From NCBI RefSeq assembly GCF_000208745.1, contig NC_030859.1, positions 8,940,663 through 9,004,662 of the forward strand: 64,000 nucleotides of DNA. Reading direction: 5' to 3'. The notes under the pieces are model-generated. The model had not been told where the DNA came from and searched no databases. It saw nothing but the letters and a program-made list of their open reading frames with translations. The DNA comes from Theobroma cacao (Eukaryota; Streptophyta; Magnoliopsida; Malvales; Malvaceae). Positions 47,741 through 58,229 of the stretch are shown here, in pieces; positions within the stretch are counted from its first letter, which is position 1; each line of letters begins with the position of its first letter. Both the position numbers and the translations under genes were made by a program.

Positions 47741-48200
47741 TGTGAAACCTCGACCTCCATAGATGCGTAACTAGAGGTAGACTGATGAGTGCATCAAATT
47801 CACATATTTAATGGGAGATTAAATACTTAATTAGTCTAAGTTAGACTAGATTTAGGATCGAATTTAGGTATTTTTATTTATTTTATTAGTTTAGTTTAAT
47901 TTATGTTTAAATGTTTATTTTAAGTTAATGATGTTTGTTTTACGTTATTTATAATTATCTTATATTTTTATAGGAGTAGGGTCAAAAATAATTTCAATTG
48001 GTGAAGAAAGGTGCATAATGGACTGTTGTTCTATTTGCATATGTTTTGGTTTTTTAGGCATATCTCCCACTAAAAAAATCCAAATGACATAATTTTTGAA
48101 TCATTAGAAAGCCAAGAGGCAAGGCTACAACTTTGATTTTTACGACTTTACCAAGTTCTGATCGAAAATGGCCAATATCTTTGTCAAAGTGAAGGCACTA
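47741..48200 (+). mobile_element. Athila-type LTR fragment
   Basis: From TGATGAGTGCATC (47783) onward it resembles the first part of the Athila-type LTRs: GGTGAAGAAAGGTGC, TTTGCATATGTTTTGG, AATCATTAGAAAGCC and CTACAACTTTGATTTTTAC (compare 31240-31400). It stops near 48200, where chromovirus LTR sequence takes over. No primer site. 47741-47782 is unassigned. Confidence 0.5.
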
Positions 48201-50090
48201 CACTAGAAGAATAAAAAGGGGCATTTTTGTAAATTACGTGAAACTTTGATTGATTTTAGAGATAAATATCTAAAGTTCTAGCACCTTCTTCATCTTCCTC
48301 TCGTTTCTTTTCTCCTTTTTGCAGAACTTTTCATCCTCCATGGAAAGAAACCTTAAAACCTTCATAACCTTCTCATACTAACTCCAAAATTCATGTTTTT
48401 GCACACTTTTTATAGGGTTTTTCATTCTCTTTCACTTTTTCACGTCAAAAACACTCCAAAAAAAAGTTTTTCCTCTGCACTTTTTCTCACTAGCTGAACA
48501 TTTTTAGAGAGGCAAACCCTTCAAATTAGCTTGAAAACTCTTGAAGGAGTTTTTCCATTTTAATCCTCACTAGGAAAATTCAACTACAAGTCCACCAAGG
48601 TGAGAAATGAGTTAGGGTTGATTTTAAGTTGTTAAAGATGGCTAATAATTAGATTTGTGGGCTGTTATATTTTTTATGGTTATATTGTGTGTGATAGGTT
48701 CCAACGAGGCCCTACAGGTCCATTGGGAGCATTAGTTGAAGTTAGAGTCGATTAAAAGAATCAACAAGGACAAGTGAGTGAACTTGCATAAAAAAAATGT
48801 TTTTGAAACAAATGCCAATGTGTTGAATGAAATGCTAGAATATCTATCGTAAACTCTTTCCAAATTTATGCACGAGTACAAGCTTTTCAAAAGTGATTCT
48901 TTTATGTGTGGTTAAACGTATAATGTTATGAATTACGCGTTTGAGTATTATGTTGATTTGTCAATTGAATTGTGGCATGTGATGTATTATTGTGTCTTGA
49001 AATGTAATGTTGATTGATTAATATAACCGTGCATGCGCGGTGTGGGAGTGCACATGATGGTGCCGGTGGTGTGCGGTGTGGGAGTGCACATGCTGGTAGT
49101 GATGTGGTGCAAGCATACACATGATGATATTGCCTTGTGTGGTGTGGGAGTGCACATGACAATTCTAGCTATGTGCAGTGTGGGAATGCACATGAGTTGA
49201 TGAGTTGAGGGGGTGTATACATGTTACACATACCATAGAAATGTTAGAGAAAATATTATGTGATTGCAATGAATGTTGAATGTTGAAATTGGTAATTGCT
49301 TCCAGATTGATTTTCATTGCAGCAAAAATGGATTTTCGTTGTAACAAGAATCCTTTTAACTTAATAACCCTTGTTTTCGCTGTAGTGAAATTGCATTCTT
49401 GTTGTAGCGAGAAACACTCTATCTTGCTTGTCTTGCTTGGATATTTGCTGTAGTTTTCACTCTTTTCAACTTCATTGTTGATCATAGATCCTTCACTCTA
49501 AGGGACTAAATAACCAAAGATTGAATTAAGGGGCTTTACAAGAAATTAAGCTAAATTGCATTGTTTTTAACATAAGTGCATCATGTTTTCTACAACTTTC
49601 CATATCGTTTGCTTGTTCCTTTCCTATGTTCACTCATTAGGTTTATACTCACTCTTTTAAACTTCATGTTTTTAGAGTCGGAAGTAGTTGGGTCATAGAT
49701 TGAAATGTCCACGTATATTCGTCTTTGTGGTAGGTACCATGGCATTCAGTAGTTATACCTTCACCCAAAGTCACTCCGCTAGTAGTTAAGAGTTTTTTGC
49801 CTGTGTATACATACGCGTGATGTAAATCACTAAGATTCATAGTATAAACAATATTGTATGTTTTGATTGATGATGCCACTATGAGTTGGCAAGTGGTGAT
49901 ATTATTTTGGATTATCTAAATGTAAGTATTTGATTACCATAGTATATCACTAAATATTTTATAGTTGAGAATTACGAAATATGACTTTAGGAATGATTGT
50001 TGAAATGACGATCGGGATTACATAAAGAGGCTTGCTTGGGCTTAGCGAGCTTTGCCCTTTGGGCCCATGTGCCGATTATGGCCCGAAAAT
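48201..50090 (+). mobile_element. Chromovirus 5' LTR
   Basis: Homologous to LTR X (32512-34980): CACCAAGGTGAGAAA, then GTGAGTGAACTTGCAT (48775), minisatellite units with GGTGTGGGAGTGCACATG (49030-49200), then CTTTGTGGTAGGTACCATGG and GGCCCGAAAAT at the end. The 5' end is replaced by Athila-type LTR. The 3' end lacks the usual TTGGGTTGTGACA and passes directly into the primer site. Frames on the minus strand (48926-49485) come from the repeat. Confidence 0.78.
49030..49200. repeat. Minisatellite in the chromovirus 5' LTR, diverged
   Basis: Four irregular units of GCGGTGTGGGAGTGCACATG, 30-60 bp apart, with differing spacers. Same family as 33948-34140 and 47466-47733. Confidence 0.75.
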
Positions 50091-50104
50091 TGGTATTAGA
50101 GCCT
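50091..50104 (+). other. Chromovirus primer binding site
   Basis: TGGTATTAGAGCCT matches the initiator tRNA-Met site with one change. It touches the LTR without a spacer because of the junction deletion. Confidence 0.8.
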
Positions 50105-50309
50105 TAGGTTGTCTAGGTCTTAAGATTTTCATTATTGGTCTAGTAGAGTATCGGGTCTTTATGTGAAAACTTCGGTTGTGAATTGTGAACCGCGGCATAT
50201 TTTACAACGAAGAAACCACATAGATTCCCTATTCTAGAAACCACCTTTCCCCGTAGGTATAATTGTAACTTGTGTTTAATAACAGGTGTTTACTCTTGTC
50301 AAGGTAATA

Positions 50310-51545
50310 ATGTCACCTAAGACACGAGCCCGCCTCGAGAAGAACGAGGGAGCAAGATGCTTCTAATGAGACGATGGGTAAGTCACGGGCTCCCACCCTT
50401 AAGGGCCGAGGCAGACGTGGAGGACCACTAGTCGGTAAAGGCGAATACGCTTGTGAGTAGATATAAGGAGGAACAATCTTTAGGTGATGCGGATAGACAT
50501 CCAACTAGGGGCATTACCATCGAAGACTTGGCTGTAGGTCTGCAAGGAGTTAATAGGGTTGTGGAGATGATGGCAACCCGTATGGACGACATACAGAGAA
50601 TAGTAGAAGGGAAACATATAACACAAGAGTCCCCTAGTTTATAAGGACAAGTTGATCGCCATCATATAAAGGTTAAGAGGGGTCATGTAAAGGTTTCACT
50701 TCCTGATTTCCTAAAGCTTAAGCCTCCATCTTTTACGGGGTCTGATGCATCAGAAAAACCCCAAGTTTTCTTAGACAGTATGAAAAAAATTTATGATGCC
50801 TTGGGATGTTCTAGTACCAGATCAATTGAGTTAGCCGCTTTCTGATTAGAGGATGTGGCATAATAGTGGTATGGTTCCCTACGTAGAGGTAAGCCGACTA
50901 GTGCAACCTTGGTCACTTCAGATGAGTTTAGTACAACATTCTTGGATCGATTTTTACCTATTAGTGTACGTAATGCAAGAGCTAGGGAGTTTGAGGCCTT
51001 AGTACAGACCCCAGGTATGACGGTGTTGAAATACGACATCAAATTCACACAGTTGGCTCGGTATGCGCTCTATCTAGTTTCTACTAAGGAGATGAAGATT
51101 CAAAGATATGTGGATGGGCTAGTGGAGCCATTGTTTAGGGCATAGCATCCAAGGATTTTGATACCTACTCCGCAGTAGTGGATTGCACTCAACGGATTGA
51201 AATAAGGAGCAACGATAGTAGAGCTGCAAGGGATAGAATAAAAAAGGCCAAGAAAGAGGGCCATCAGGGTCGTAGAGACTTTAGTAGCGACATTTCATCT
51301 TCTAGCCATCAGGGCCTACACCGGGACTCACGGTTACCCCAACAAGGGAATGGCTCGCCAAGTGCCAGTATTGGGGTGGGATAGAAGACCTTCGATGTTG
51401 TGAGACAATAAGACTCAAGGCAGGGTGGCCAGACTATCAATCGTTGCAATATTTGTGGAGTACAACATAGAGGACGATGCCTCCACGTTACAGGGGTTTG
51501 CTATACATGTGGTCAACCTAGACATAATAGGAGGAATTGCCCAAT
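50310..51545 (+). pseudogene. Chromovirus gag with zinc knuckle
   Basis: Start ATG 50310 (MSPKTRARLEKNEG). After a frameshift, frame 50453 carries the coiled N-terminal part (RVVEMMATRMDDIQR), [43 protein letters not shown] and [34 protein letters not shown] knuckle, CYTCGQPRHNRRNC, is intact at 51499-51540 in another frame. Stops at 50642 and inside LAAF-LEDVA, plus at least two frameshifts. Gag coats the RNA and builds the particle; this copy cannot do so. Confidence 0.85.
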
Positions 51546-52190
51546 GGCTCATTAATCACAAAGTTCTACTTGTAGCTCTACCCAGCCAGCTTCGTCTGTT
51601 CCTTCAACAACTGCTTCACCTAACCAGGAGGTTAGCGAATCAAGAGGTAGAGGTGCTATTACTTCCTCTCAAAGCGGGCTGTTTGAGTCTGGATGTCAAA
51701 GTTCTACTGGTAGGGGCCACGCTAGGGTGTACGCTCTGAGACCACAAAAGGCCCAGACATCTAATGTAGTGATCTTAGGTACTCTTTCTATTTGTGATAG
51801 GAATGCTCAGGTATTGTTTGATCCTGGTCCTACCCACTCTTTCGTTTCTCCATGTTTTGCACCTCGATTGGGTAAAGATCGTGTTATGAGAAAAGAACAA
51901 TTAGTGGTGTCTACCCCTTTAAGGGAGGTATTTGTAGCAGAATGAAAATATAGGTCCTGTGTACCTCGAGTCAAGGACAAAGACACTTTGGTCAATCTAG
52001 TGGTATTAGACGCCTTAGATTTTGATGTGATTTTGGGAATGGATTGGCTGCCACCCTGCCATGCCAGTGTGGATTGTTATCATAAATCAATTAGATTTGA
52101 TTTTCCAATAGAGCCATCATTTAGTATTCAAGGGGATAAAAGTAATGCTCTAACCAATTTGATGTCTATCATGTCACTAAAAGGGTATTA
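51546..52190 (+). pseudogene. Chromovirus protease
   Basis: Frame 51727 onward reads [21 protein letters not shown], then [36 protein letters not shown], and after a stop DKDTLVNLVVLDALDFDVILGMDWL and HASVDCYHKSIRF. The active site is DPG where DSG is usual; the Asp is kept but Ser is lost. Stops near 51943 and 52189. The Ser/Gln-rich stretch before 51727 is the usual linker after the knuckle. Confidence 0.85.
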
Positions 52191-53030
52191 AGACAGGGTT
52201 GTCCAGGTTATTTGGCTATTATGAGAGATACCTAAGCGAAGGTCAGGGATATAAAGCAAGTATCAGTAGTGAATAAGTTTATAGATGTATTTCCAGTTAA
52301 ACTACTAGGTTTGCCTCCTCAGCGGGAGATTGAATATTGTATAGACTTGATTCCTGACACTAGACCCAGTCCATACCCCCATATCGAATGGCACTTGCAG
52401 AGTTTAAGGAACTTAAGGATCAGTTAGAAGATTTGTTAGATAAAGGCTTCATCTGCCCCAGCGTCTCACCATGGGGAACACCAATGCTATATGTAAAAAA
52501 GAAAGATGGGTCACTTAAACTGTGTATTAACTACCGACAGCTTAATAAAGTGACATGAAGAATAAGTACCCCCTTCTGAGAATAGATTATTTATTTGACC
52601 AACTACGAGGAGCACAATGTTTCTGAAAAATCGATCTACGATCTCGGTACCATCAATTAAGGATCAGGAATGAGGACATACCCAAGATCGCATTTCGAAC
52701 AAGATATGGGCATTATGAGTTTTTAGTAATGTCATTTGGACTTACGAATGCACTTGCAGTATTTATGGATTTGATGAACCGAGTGTTCAAGCCTTATTTG
52801 GACAAATTTGTGGTGGTATTTATTGATGACATATTGATATACTTGAGGAGCCGAGGGGAGCACGAGCAACACCTTAACATACTGCTCCAAATTTTGAGAG
52901 AACATCGATTGTATGCCAAGTTCTCCAAGTGTGAGTTCTGGCTCAAAAGTGTTACCTTTTTAGGACATGTGGTCTCTAAGGATAGGGTACAAGTCGACCC
53001 AAAAAAAGTTAAAGCAGTGGAAAAGTAGCC
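52191..53030 (+). pseudogene. Chromovirus reverse transcriptase
   Basis: Motifs in order: [75 protein letters not shown], then [29 protein letters not shown] and [11 protein letters not shown], with FIDD intact, and [20 protein letters not shown]. One base appears lost near 52371-52376, further frameshifts follow near 52550-52650, and a stop at 53026. NA-AVF replaces NAPAAF. RT copies element RNA into DNA. Confidence 0.88.
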
Positions 53031-53805
53031 AAGGCCAACATCGGTTACGAAGATTAAGAGCTTTTTGGGTTTGGCTGACTATTACTGTCATTTTGTGAAG
53101 GATTTCTCTAAAATAGCTGCTCCTCTAACTAGGCTGACACATAAGGATACAAAATTCGAGTGGTCAGATGCTTGTAAGGATAGCTTTGAGAAACTTAAGG
53201 CCTATCTCACCACAGCTCCAGTATTAAGCCTACCACAAGGCACAGGGGGTTATACGGTATTTTGTGACGCATCACGGGTTAGTTTAGGGTGTGCATTAAT
53301 GTAGCATGGGAAGGTGATTGCATATGCATCAAGACAACTTAAAAGGCATGAACAAAATTACCCCATGCACAATTTGGAGATGGCAGCAATCGTGTTTGCC
53401 TTAAAGATTTGGAGACATTATTTGTATGGTGAGACTTGCGAAATATATACAGACCATAATAGCTTAAAGTATATATTTTAACAGAAGGATCTTAACTTGC
53501 AGCAACGTAGATGGATGGAGTTGCTTAAGTATTATGACTATACTATTCTCTATCATCCTGGTAAGGGTAATGTAGTGGCGAATGCCCTAAGTCGAAAGTC
53601 GATGGTGAGTCTAGCACATATATCTATAGATAGGAGATCCTTGATTCGGGAGATGCAGGGTTTAGGAGATATGGGTGTGCATTTTGAAGTTTCAGAGCCA
53701 AATGCATTGTTAGCACATTTTAAAGTTAGACTTATCTTAATAGACTGGATTAGAGAAGCCCGAAGTAAAGATGAGTTTGTAACTAAGGCCTTGGAGGACC
53801 CTTAA
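53031..53805 (+). pseudogene. Chromovirus RNase H and connection region
   Basis: Same frame as RT: IKSFLGLADYYCHFVKDFSKIAAPLTRLT, FEWSDACKDSFEKLKAYLTTAPVLSLP, YTVFCDASRVSLGCALM, then past a stop at 53302 [28 protein letters not shown] and [11 protein letters not shown]. Asp, Glu and Asp of the site are present. Then QQRRWMELLKYYDYTILYHPGKGNVVANALSRK closes RNase H. Stops at 53302, 53479 and 53803. Confidence 0.88.
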
Positions 53806-54912
53806 GGAAGGAAAGGAAAGGAAAAATGTTTACTAACGGCACAGATGGAGCATTGAGGTGTGGAACTAGACTTTATGTGCTTGGTACTGATGGATTAAGG
53901 AGAAAAATATTAGAAGAGGCACATATGGCAGCGTACGTGGTACATCCGAGAGCTACAAAGATGTATCAAGATTTGAGGGAAGTATACTAGTGGGAATGAC
54001 TTAAGAAAGATGCAACTGAGTTTGTTTTTAAGTGCCTAGTTTGTCAACAAGTTAAGGTAAAGCGACAAAGGCCCACAGGGCTACTACAACCATTATCGGT
54101 GCCCGAATGGAAGTGAGAGCATATTGCAATAGACTTTGTAATGTGCTTGCCTCAAACTAGTGGGGGCTACAACTCGATTTGGATCATAGTAGACCGGTTG
54201 ACTAAGTCAGCTCATTTTTTTCTAATTAAAACCACATACGGGGCTGCCTAGTACGCTTGAGTTTCTGTGGACGAGATAGTACTACTGCATGGTGTCCCCA
54301 TTTCTATAGTATCTGACAGAGAGACACAGTTCACCAATAGGTTCTGGGGAAAGTTGCAGGAAACGTTGGGCACTAAGTTGGATTTTAGCACAACTTTCCA
54401 CCCTCAGACTGATGGGCAATCTGAACGAATAATATAGACATTAGAAGATATGCTGAGGGCATGTGTAATGGACCTTGGGGTCAGATGGGACCAGTATCTA
54501 CCCTTAATGTAGTTTGCTTACAATAATAGCTTCCAAGCTAGCATCCAAATGGCACCATTTGAGGCATCGTATGGATGGAGGTACAGGTCACCCATTGGGT
54601 GGCTAGAGGTGGGAGAAAGGAAACTCTTGGGGTCAAAGTTGGTGTAGAATGCCACCGAAAAGATACGCATGATTCGACAGAGGATGTTATCAGCACAAAG
54701 TAGATAAAATTCATATGTTGATAACAGACAGAGAGACTTAGAGTTTTAAGTGGGGGATCATGTATTTTTGAAGGTCTCACCAACAAAAGGGGTAATGAGG
54801 TTCGGTAAAAAGGGAAAATTAAATCCTTGGTATATAGGACCCTTCGAGATCTTAGATAAGGTTGGAGTAGTAGCATATCAACTGGCATTACCGTCGGACC
54901 TTTCGAATATTC
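53806..54912 (+). pseudogene. Chromovirus integrase, cut by a Copia insertion
   Basis: Integrase joins element DNA to the chromosome. Readable in other frames: a zinc-binding part around 53930-54060 (CLVCQQVK), [56 protein letters not shown] and [13 protein letters not shown], so D, D and E are all visible. Then FAYNNSFQASIQMAPFEASYG, GDHVFLKVSP and GPFEILDKVGVVAYQLALPSDLSNI. The frame is cut at 54912 just before the HNVFHVS motif, so the chromodomain is beyond the insertion, outside this window. Multiple stops. Confidence 0.86.
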
Positions 54913-56639
54913 TGTTAGTATAACCCCTACAAGCCAATCTGTGGTTGTATGGGAATTACAATTTTGAGATATTCATGTATGACATTTTATTATTCATAAT
55001 AACATTGAGGTAATTCTTTATCCATAAGTTTGTGATTTAATTACTTTTTGTACTTATGTAGAAAAAGCCCATGGAACCATATATATGCCTTGCAAAGGAA
55101 TTGTATTGGGATACAATGATGAGATTCTTGTGCATTAAAGCATTGTTCCTAAAAGTTCCTAATCATTGTATTATTGAGACAGGGCATCAATAATGCTCAA
55201 AGATTGGCACATGTTATGTTCCTTACTTGTGAAGTAAGCAATCGTTTTCATAGGTTGAAGTATAGAGATACTTAAAACTAGCATGTGGGTGCTTGCCATG
55301 GGAGAGCGAGTTCACTAAACATGACTTGCCATGAGAAGTGCATTTGGTATTTCACTCAAGTGTCTATGCAATACTTCTCATGTGTCAGTTGTGTAAATAC
55401 TCCCTAGACTTGAGACACCAGGTTGTCTTATGTGTGGAATGCTATGCTTTGATTTCATCCCTATGAGTGCCTAACCAATGATGCCGAAACAAGATGCTTT
55501 TGGGTATAACATGAAGCATGTAAAAGCAAATGAGTGGTCAAGATAGGAATCATCACCCCAAGTGATTCAAGGGGAAATACCTCATTAGTTCTTGGTTGAT
55601 ATTAGCTTAATCAAATCCTTGGCCAAGGTGATTAGGAGATTATGAAATGAGTTTCATAAGTCTCCATAAAGCTAATGACCTAACTGTAAGAACAAATATG
55701 GAGATCAATAAGAGTAGGTACTGCACCAAGCTCTTATCATCTTCCGGGATATATGATGAGGGAATGAATTACACTAAAAAACTGTACACTGAAAGGTTGT
55801 CAAAGAACCCTTTGACTCTCCTAACAATTGGGTGGCCATGATGCATTGCTAAATGCCAATCATGGTTTATGGAATTGAATTAGTTAATTTAAAATTGAAT
55901 ATGATTCATTTAAATTAATGAATTAATAATATTATAATTCAATTTCATTGCCAACATGTTAAGAACCTAATGGGTCACACACAAAGGTTGTAATTTGGAT
56001 TAAATTAAGAGTGTAATGATTTAAGTTAGACTTAAATCAAATTCCATGTTTTAACTACTAAGGACCTAATTAAAAAAGTTGAATTAGGTATTAGTTAAAT
56101 ATTATAATTGTTATAATATTAAGGACTTATTTTGTAAATTTCAATAAGTTAAACCTAGATATAAATATCACATTATAGCCACTTTTTTTTTTTAAGGAGA
56201 ATGACACAAAGAAAAAAAAAGGATTTTCTCTTGAGTGCTGCTACTCTTGAAAAGTTTATTTTCTTTTGAAAACTTCTCCATTGATTCTTTACTAGAAATC
56301 AAAGAAGAAAAGAGGACAAATCGTTGTCCGCTTGCTAGAACAAGCCCGGGCATAAAGCTCTCTCCCTAAGAAGGATCCGTTGCAATCGTGTGTGCATCAT
56401 TGGAGGCTAAGCGATTGAGTGATTGGGATTCTTTCAGACAAAAAGTATTCACGTTTTGTCACCAACAAGAATCCAATTGATTACGATATCATTTGGAAAG
56501 GTAAAACTTTTTTTGTATTTTATGTGGTGCTTAACTTTGCATTAAACAACCAAGGTGATCCAAAGATAGGAGGTATGATTTTTATTTTATTTTTTATTTT
56601 TTTCGCTACATTGATGCTCTAATCATGCCATTCCCAACA
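54913..56639 (+). mobile_element. Copia 5' LTR (1727 bp)
   Basis: Starts TGTTAGTATAACCCC and ends CCCAACA, one base before the primer site. The same start is repeated at 63825 in the 3' LTR. The first 176 bases of both differ at about nine or ten sites, plus a 20 bp insertion in this copy near 54984. The frames at 55647 and 56419 have no family motif. Homologous also to 58230-60075. Left flank TATTC; the matching duplication would lie beyond the window. Confidence 0.9.
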
Positions 56640-56640
56640 G

Positions 56641-56654
56641 TGGTATCAGAGCCT
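56641..56654 (+). other. Copia primer binding site
   Basis: TGGTATCAGAGCCT is a perfect match to the canonical initiator tRNA-Met site, one base after the LTR. Confidence 0.92.
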
Positions 56655-58229
56655 CCCTTGGCTCATTTTAATGCAAAGTAAGTGTTAAATTTCGATTATG
56701 TTTTAAAGTAGTTTATGACATATTGTTAATTTCAATTCTGACTAGATGTGAGGGATTTGGAAGAGAGCAAATAAGTGTTAAATTTCGATTATGTTTTAAA
56801 GTAGTTTATCACATATTCAAGTTTTGATTTTTAATACTTATTTGTTTCAGCAACAAATCTTATTTAAGTGTCTCAATTTTGAAGAACAATATGTGCATGA
56901 GATGCACAAAAGAGTTTAGCAAGAAAAGGATTCAAATTCATGGGAAACAAGATGCAGTTTGGTGATAGAATTTGATTCTGTCCAGATTTGCATTTGGTTT
57001 GATTTTTAGTTTTTAACAAGTAATCTAAATTGAAATTTTTTCAATATGAATAATTACCAGCTGAGAATGGTGAAGGAAAGGCCGTGAAATCATGATTGAA
57101 ACCATTGCTGCCAGCAGTAGTTTCAGGTCATGATTTTGCTGAGAAAGTCATCTTCAAAGAGTCCTAAAATTGTGCAATTGTTGTACCTTTTTGGATAAAT
57201 TTTGAAGTTTGAATATGTTCAAAAGATGCTTAAAAAGATCACTAAAATTAAGGGATTTAATCCCTTGATTTATGGCATCATAATGCCACATATGCAACCA
57301 AAAACTGTAGCTATGTACAGGATACATAGGCTGTGTTTTTTTGGGGTTTTGACCAGCTAAATCAAGTCCCAAAATTATGAAATTTTAATATGGAAAGGTT
57401 CCATATGTTAGCTTACCATAGTTAAAATTTGGGAATTAAATTCCTTGATTTTATGCCGCATCAAGCCATGAAATTGTACACTAATTACTAATACTGATTA
57501 GTCAAGACTTTCCATATATGGAAAAATGTTTCCATACATGGAATTAAAAAAACTGAACTCGAAATTAGTTGTACACTAATTTCGGATGCCTCATATGATT
57601 AACAATTAGGATAAGACAGTTTTAATTTTATGTTCATGTGGATGGATGAATGTGGATGATTATGGACTAGGCCCAATATGATTATGGATGTATGGTTAAA
57701 CTATATCATGGTATTTATTTATTAAATAGGGTTTGTGCACCCGGCCTTTCTCTTGATTTTCAGGGATTGTAAAATTCTTTCCTCACCTAACTCCCCTCGA
57801 ATGTACCACGAGGTTTCTTTACTAAAATGTAATTAGTTACATATAAGTGTAGAATTATGATTAGTTTAGGAGTTAGTTTACAATTCGAAGATGAAGACCT
57901 AAAGGCACCATGAAGATACAAGGAAGAAGATTACAATATATTGTATGTTATCCCCTAGGTTTGACCAAGCTAATTTCCTTTGATGGCTCAAGGAAATTAG
58001 TATAGATCAAGTCCATAATCATCCAAAGTAATATGCATGAGATAGATTTATTTATGCAATTAATAAATGCTATGCATGCAAAGATGAGACCTTAACTAAG
58101 TTAAAAATAAGAAAATCCCTCGGTACATATTGAGTCACATGCCACGCATGATTAAGTTGCCTTCCACCATATAGCAAGATAACCTGGCTGCTCTTTTAAT
58201 CGGAGACTTGTTGAGCACACTCAAGGTCA
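56655..58229 (+). other. Copia leader; gag not found
   Basis: Non-coding where gag should be. A segment of about 46 bp (TAAGTGTTAAATTTCGATTA...) occurs at about 56678 and again at about 56773. Repeated TTCCATA-ATGGAA words at 57510-57545 form a small inverted pair. No gag motif on either strand. Confidence 0.5.

Noticed and set aside
47319..49485. His/Ser-rich frames with TPTPH and HVHSHTAH repeats
   Set aside because: They translate the LTR minisatellite in both orientations; no independent coding evidence.
54538..54888. 116-codon minus-strand frame
   Set aside because: It is the shadow of the chromovirus integrase end on the opposite strand.
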